A DNA stretch of 64,000 nt from Glebionis coronaria (lineage: Eukaryota; Streptophyta; Magnoliopsida; Asterales; Asteraceae): positions 619,332,580 through 619,396,579 of the forward strand of contig CM046877.1 in NCBI GenBank assembly GCA_025667525.1, in the 5' to 3' direction. The notes under the pieces are model-generated. The model worked only from the letters and a program-made list of their open reading frames with translations, was not told where the DNA came from and did not search any database. This document shows positions 59,986-64,000 of this stretch, piece by piece; within the stretch, counting starts at the first letter, position 1; each line of letters opens with the position of its first letter. A program made the translations under genes and the position numbers.

Positions 59986-62900
59986 TTATAAATATCACTA
60001 GTTTCATCATCAATTCATATCATCAGCCAGTTTTATTCTGTCAAAAATATTGTTGGCGGCTTAGATCAAAACTATAAAAATCTCTTTTCTTAATCTCTTT
60101 TCTGCGAAAAATTTCTGGCAATAATCGGATGGCTACATTTGTTGCGGGGATATCAATCATCTAAGCGCCCCATGAGTTTCTATTCGTTCAATGAGTTGGT
60201 ATTTCAATTGCCGCTGACAGATATGCTGGTAGGTCTTTTAATTGCCGCCGACAGCTATCTTCGATGCCACCGATCTATTCATTGTCGCCATTTATGGTGT
60301 GTGGCAATGGTGGTTGGTAGGTGACGTTTTTAGCTTAGGTGGGTGTTTTATTTTTTAGCCAGGATGATGATTGTGTTGGTGTTCTTCCATGCTTAATGAC
60401 AAAAGGTATTGATATTTGTGCTTATTTTTGGTGGCTTTTTTGGGGCTTCATAAGCTCTAAGCAAAGAAGCAACCTTTTCTATTGTATCATTGATAGCGTA
60501 TCTAATTTAATTTTTATAATCATGCAGTTCGAAAAATGGAGCCCCAAATGACACTGTTATGTGACACTAACCCAATTTGTTTAAAAGATAAATCGTTTAT
60601 ATATTCAGTTAGATATTTTTTTGTTTTTCATGTGTTCCAAGAGGTTAAAACTAATAGCAGTTTGTTTTTTAATTAAAACTAATACTATAGCATTGTCAAA
60701 CTGGGTTCACGTGGTGCGTAAGTGGTCTTGATTTGTATTGTTTGTGATGTTTGAATATGGTTCCTTTTCTAAATCTTTTGAATCATTTTTAATGAACTTT
60801 GGTTGATAAATCAGGGGATACATATGAGGCATGGGAATTTCTACTCTTAAACACTTTGTTCCCAATTTTTGAATTTCTACTTGGTTTTACCCAATTTTAA
60901 AATACTAGAGTAATTGATTAGTCTTAATAACACCAGGGGACTAACATATTTCTGCACTGATCAATAATTTTCTACTTTTTTTGCAATCAAAACGCCCTGT
61001 AGTAACAAAAATACATGTATTAAAGCCAACTTGGCCTTTTTATTTAGCTTAACTACCTTTAGATGTTTATAGAAGGCTATTTTTAAAGGTTAAAATAAAC
61101 AGATCTGGATGTCATTCTTAGATATTTTATTGGATTGGTCAACTTGCAAGCTTATTTGTATGTATTTGATATCACTATCCATCTATTTTTCTATGAAATT
61201 AAAAGACCAAGATTTTTCAAAGAAATCATTATTTTCCAAAATGGTTATTTTCGAGTTGCAGTTGTAGTTTGTGTCTCCAAACGAAAAGGCGATAAGTTTG
61301 TGTCTCCCTGATCGGATTTACGACTATCTGACTAATCAAATAATCACAATCAAAAATACTTTAGAGTTTAGACTACATGTAATCATTCCCTATTTAAACG
61401 TATTATTTTCACAACCTATCACCTCATACGCAACTCAAACGCTTGGTGTTCTGTTTTTTTAAATTGGGTAACTTTTTTATATAAGAATGTGCTTTATGGG
61501 TCAAAGTGGGTGCCTTAAAGACATAGATTATCCGAATGGTTTAAATGAATACGGATTAAGTGAAGTGGTTGTGGTGGTCTCCGACTTGAAACACTATTTT
61601 ACGTTATCATTTAACCACAAGAAAGGAAGCATTGAAGTCTTGACACAAGTATATAATTTAGGATGTTTCAACATAAGGTAGTCTAAACATGTACAATAGC
61701 ATAAATGTATAATAAATAAATGTATTTGATATTATCTGATATGTGGTTATGCTTGGTTTAATTGGATTTTCATCTTTGTTGACAAACTTAATCTTTGCTA
61801 TTTGGATTGAAATGTGTCTTTTTAGTATGGTCTGGTTAAACCATAACACTATGTCCCAGTTTTTTGTTCTTCCATTATTTTATTTAATGAAATTTTATGA
61901 TCGATTTGATACGTTCATGTCCCGTAATAAACTCATAATAGTATCCATGTTTTTTTCTCTCCTAGTTTGTATTCAAATGATATGAAGTATTACTTTTGTA
62001 TTTTCTTTTATCAATTGATCATGTTTTAACCTGTATTTAAACAATTTTTTTCTTTGTAGTTCATCTCTCGAGTTACTGGTTTTTTGTTGTAGTTAAATCA
62101 AGCGGTTGAGCAGATTGAGACCAAGTTGATCCACTCTTACGCAAGGTATATTTTATATTTAGATGCTAGATACAATCTGAATATTAACATTTCCAAATTT
62201 TCTTTGCAAATCAGATTTATGAATATGGTTATGTGTAGACTTTAATGGTATGTAATTACATTATGTAGAAAAGGATGACAAACCTTTTGAGGTGTCATCA
62301 CCAAATTTTACGTAGTTAAAAATGATGCTTATGTACTTAATTAGAGTCGATTAACTATCAAATAAGTGCTGCTAAATTAGTGTGTCAATATTTCACAGAC
62401 ATTTTGAGGTGTCCTCATAATCATTTTATTAAAAATGTTGTTAAATCAGTGTGTCAATGCTTATACACTTAATTTAGACACATGCATATCGGTTAGGTGG
62501 TTTGCACAAGTAATATGCATTCTTGACAAGAGTATTGTGTCGAGGATCTAAATTCTTGACATTTCCCAATTGAAATAGAATCTTTAACCTGTTTGTCATA
62601 CGTACATTGATATTAGGGTAGAACCTAAAAGGCTAAGCTTTTTGCAACAATATAAACCGCTTGTGCAGATCATGTATATTATATAATACAAAACAGTATG
62701 CAACATATGTTCGTCTTGTACTTAGATACTCTGTTATAAAATATGACTTGTGAAGTAATGACACACTGATTTAGCAGACCTAATTATTATAGGCAAACTT
62801 AAATCTTTTAGACATGCTGGAAATAAATCATAAATACATAGTTATTGAAGTAAAATGGTAGAGATCACCTCATGTAATAAAATGGCTATAATTAGATGGA

Positions 62901-63471
62901 AACATCTCTGACCCATATAATGGCAATTGTAGTTGTAGTTTGGGAGACTAAGTTGTTATTGTTGGTTTTTTTGAATATTTTTGTCTGCAACTGATTGGTT
63001 TAAGGGTTTGAGCTATTTTAATGAGGATCGTTTTGATCTGCAACGGAGGTAGTTAAACAGTGTCGTTGGACTTTCCTTTGGACTTCTTCTTGATCATTTG
63101 TAATTAATCAGCGTAATTATTGTGTGTCCCAAAGGAATAGGTGCATTTTGTTGTCCATCATGTTGGTTACATACTTTTGTTCTCTTGATGTTGTAACTTG
63201 CAGGTTCTATATATCTAACTGGTGTTTGATATATGCTTGAACGATGGTGATGGGTGACACACTGGTGTTGTGTTAAATAATTTCGTCCGTTTTTTTCATT
63301 AAACTTGGGTGTTCATCTTTGGATATAGTGTGTGGACCAGCTTAGTATTACATACTTAGTATTATTTTCAAACTTGATTTCAAGGTTATCAAGAAGAGGA
63401 ATGAAGACATGATCTCGCGCAAAATATATGGGAAGGGACAAGGAGAAGTTCAGATATTGGGCTTGATCTAA
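59986..63471 (+). other. Possible transcribed region with exon-like pieces (doubtful)
   Basis: CTTATAAATATCAC at 59986 could be a TATA box; a C/A-poor leader and ATG codons follow near 60129 and 60170, with only short frames (11 and about 50 codons). At 62093-62145 a 53-base frame LNQAVEQIETKLIHSYA has a good acceptor (TTTTTTGTTGTAG) and donor (GCAAG/GTATAT). Near 63370-63471 a frame ends KKRNEDMISRKIYGKGQGE plus seven residues. I could not join these into a gene or recognise the protein. It might be a decayed gene, a long non-coding RNA or chance. Confidence 0.2.
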
Positions 63472-64000
63472 ACTGCTTTTATTATCATTAGGACTGTTGG
63501 GATGAGTTAATTTTTATGTTTTCAGTTATTTAAATCCTGTTATGATACTTTGAATTTGTGAATGATATTTGTGAAGTGTTGCGAAGATTTTATGCTAAAA
63601 GTGTTTGAATCATGATCGTATAAATGTATTGTTCACTTTTTCCTTGAAATGGGTTACATGTGAAGAGTGTTATTGCAGGGTACATTGGCTTACAAACAGA
63701 TGAACATGTAATGTATTTTAATGAATATTTTTAGATTTATTGCATTGTAACTTTAAAATTTTGATCTAAACATATTATGTTACCATGTCTATGTTATTCA
63801 AGCAATTAATTTAGAAGGTCAATTCAATTAGAAAAGAAAGTTTACAAGTGGTCAACCTGGCCCATTTCATTATTAAATCGAACTCAATGTTCTGAATAAA
63901 ACGCTTATGTTACTTAATTTCACTATCATTCTTGATTATCTACTTATTTAAATAGAACTCAACAAAGGTTCATTTTGTAAACTTACAAAAAAACCTTTTC
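63472..64000. other. AT-rich, nothing seen
   Basis: No frame, repeat or element end identified to the window edge. Confidence 0.4.

Overview
The window is repeat-dense, AT-rich plant DNA with no intact host gene that I can support. The organism is a flowering plant, most likely a daisy-family (Asteraceae) species. That lineage is an inference from the style of the Ty1/copia gag-side ORF (a Cys/His block followed by a conserved basic stretch) and of the Harbinger-associated Myb/SANT-like ORF; no host marker gene confirms it. Almost everything is transposable elements nested inside each other, and target-site duplications (TSDs) let most boundaries be placed to the base.

Layout. 1-4676: 3' end of a plus-strand LTR retrotransposon (acidic ORF tail, long non-coding stretch, polypurine tract, LTR 2805-4676). 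4686-5006: a minus-strand LTR-like fragment. 5007-6235 and 32045-35452: the split interior of a minus-strand retrotransposon, called B here. B was interrupted by a very large plus-strand LTR element, called A (6236-32044, TSD GCAGT, LTRs of about 4.16 kb). A carries only a broken gag and no recognisable pol. A's 5' LTR was itself split by a young non-autonomous Ty1/copia-type element (7946-16464, TSD ACCAA, 323-bp LTRs with one difference). A's interior also holds a minus-strand solo LTR (19016-21676, TSD ATTCT) and a 384-bp inverted-repeat element sitting between two long TA microsatellites. B's own LTR (35457 to 50037) is split by a Helitron (36470-38622) and a CACTA element (40247-49765, TSD AAC). 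The CACTA element contains a solo LTR (42026-44268) and a hAT-type element (46098-46943). Another hAT-type element (34292-35118) lies in B's interior. 51499-53613 is a PIF/Harbinger-type element (TSD TTA) with a broken Myb/SANT-like gene. 53617-64000 is AT-rich with a SINE-like insert, a repeat cluster built on GATGAAC, a bZIP-like exon fragment beside a second decayed CACTA end, and a doubtful transcribed region.

Most notable. The young copia element has, just after its gag-like ORF, about 860 bp of tandem 150-bp modules. Most modules fold into four successive hairpins, and the stem sequences change from module to module while both arms change together, as compensatory pairs do in a structured RNA. 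A second unusual signal is a phased array of TTCCG(A/C)ATAG motifs found both in the LTR at 2805-4676 and in the leader of the unrelated copia element; a weaker look-alike (TTTCCAAAAATAG, 17-bp period) lies in the LTR of B.

Relative order read from the nesting: B first; then A into B, and the Helitron and CACTA into B's LTR; then the solo LTRs, hAT and microsatellite-borne elements; the copia element in A is the youngest that can be dated by its LTRs.
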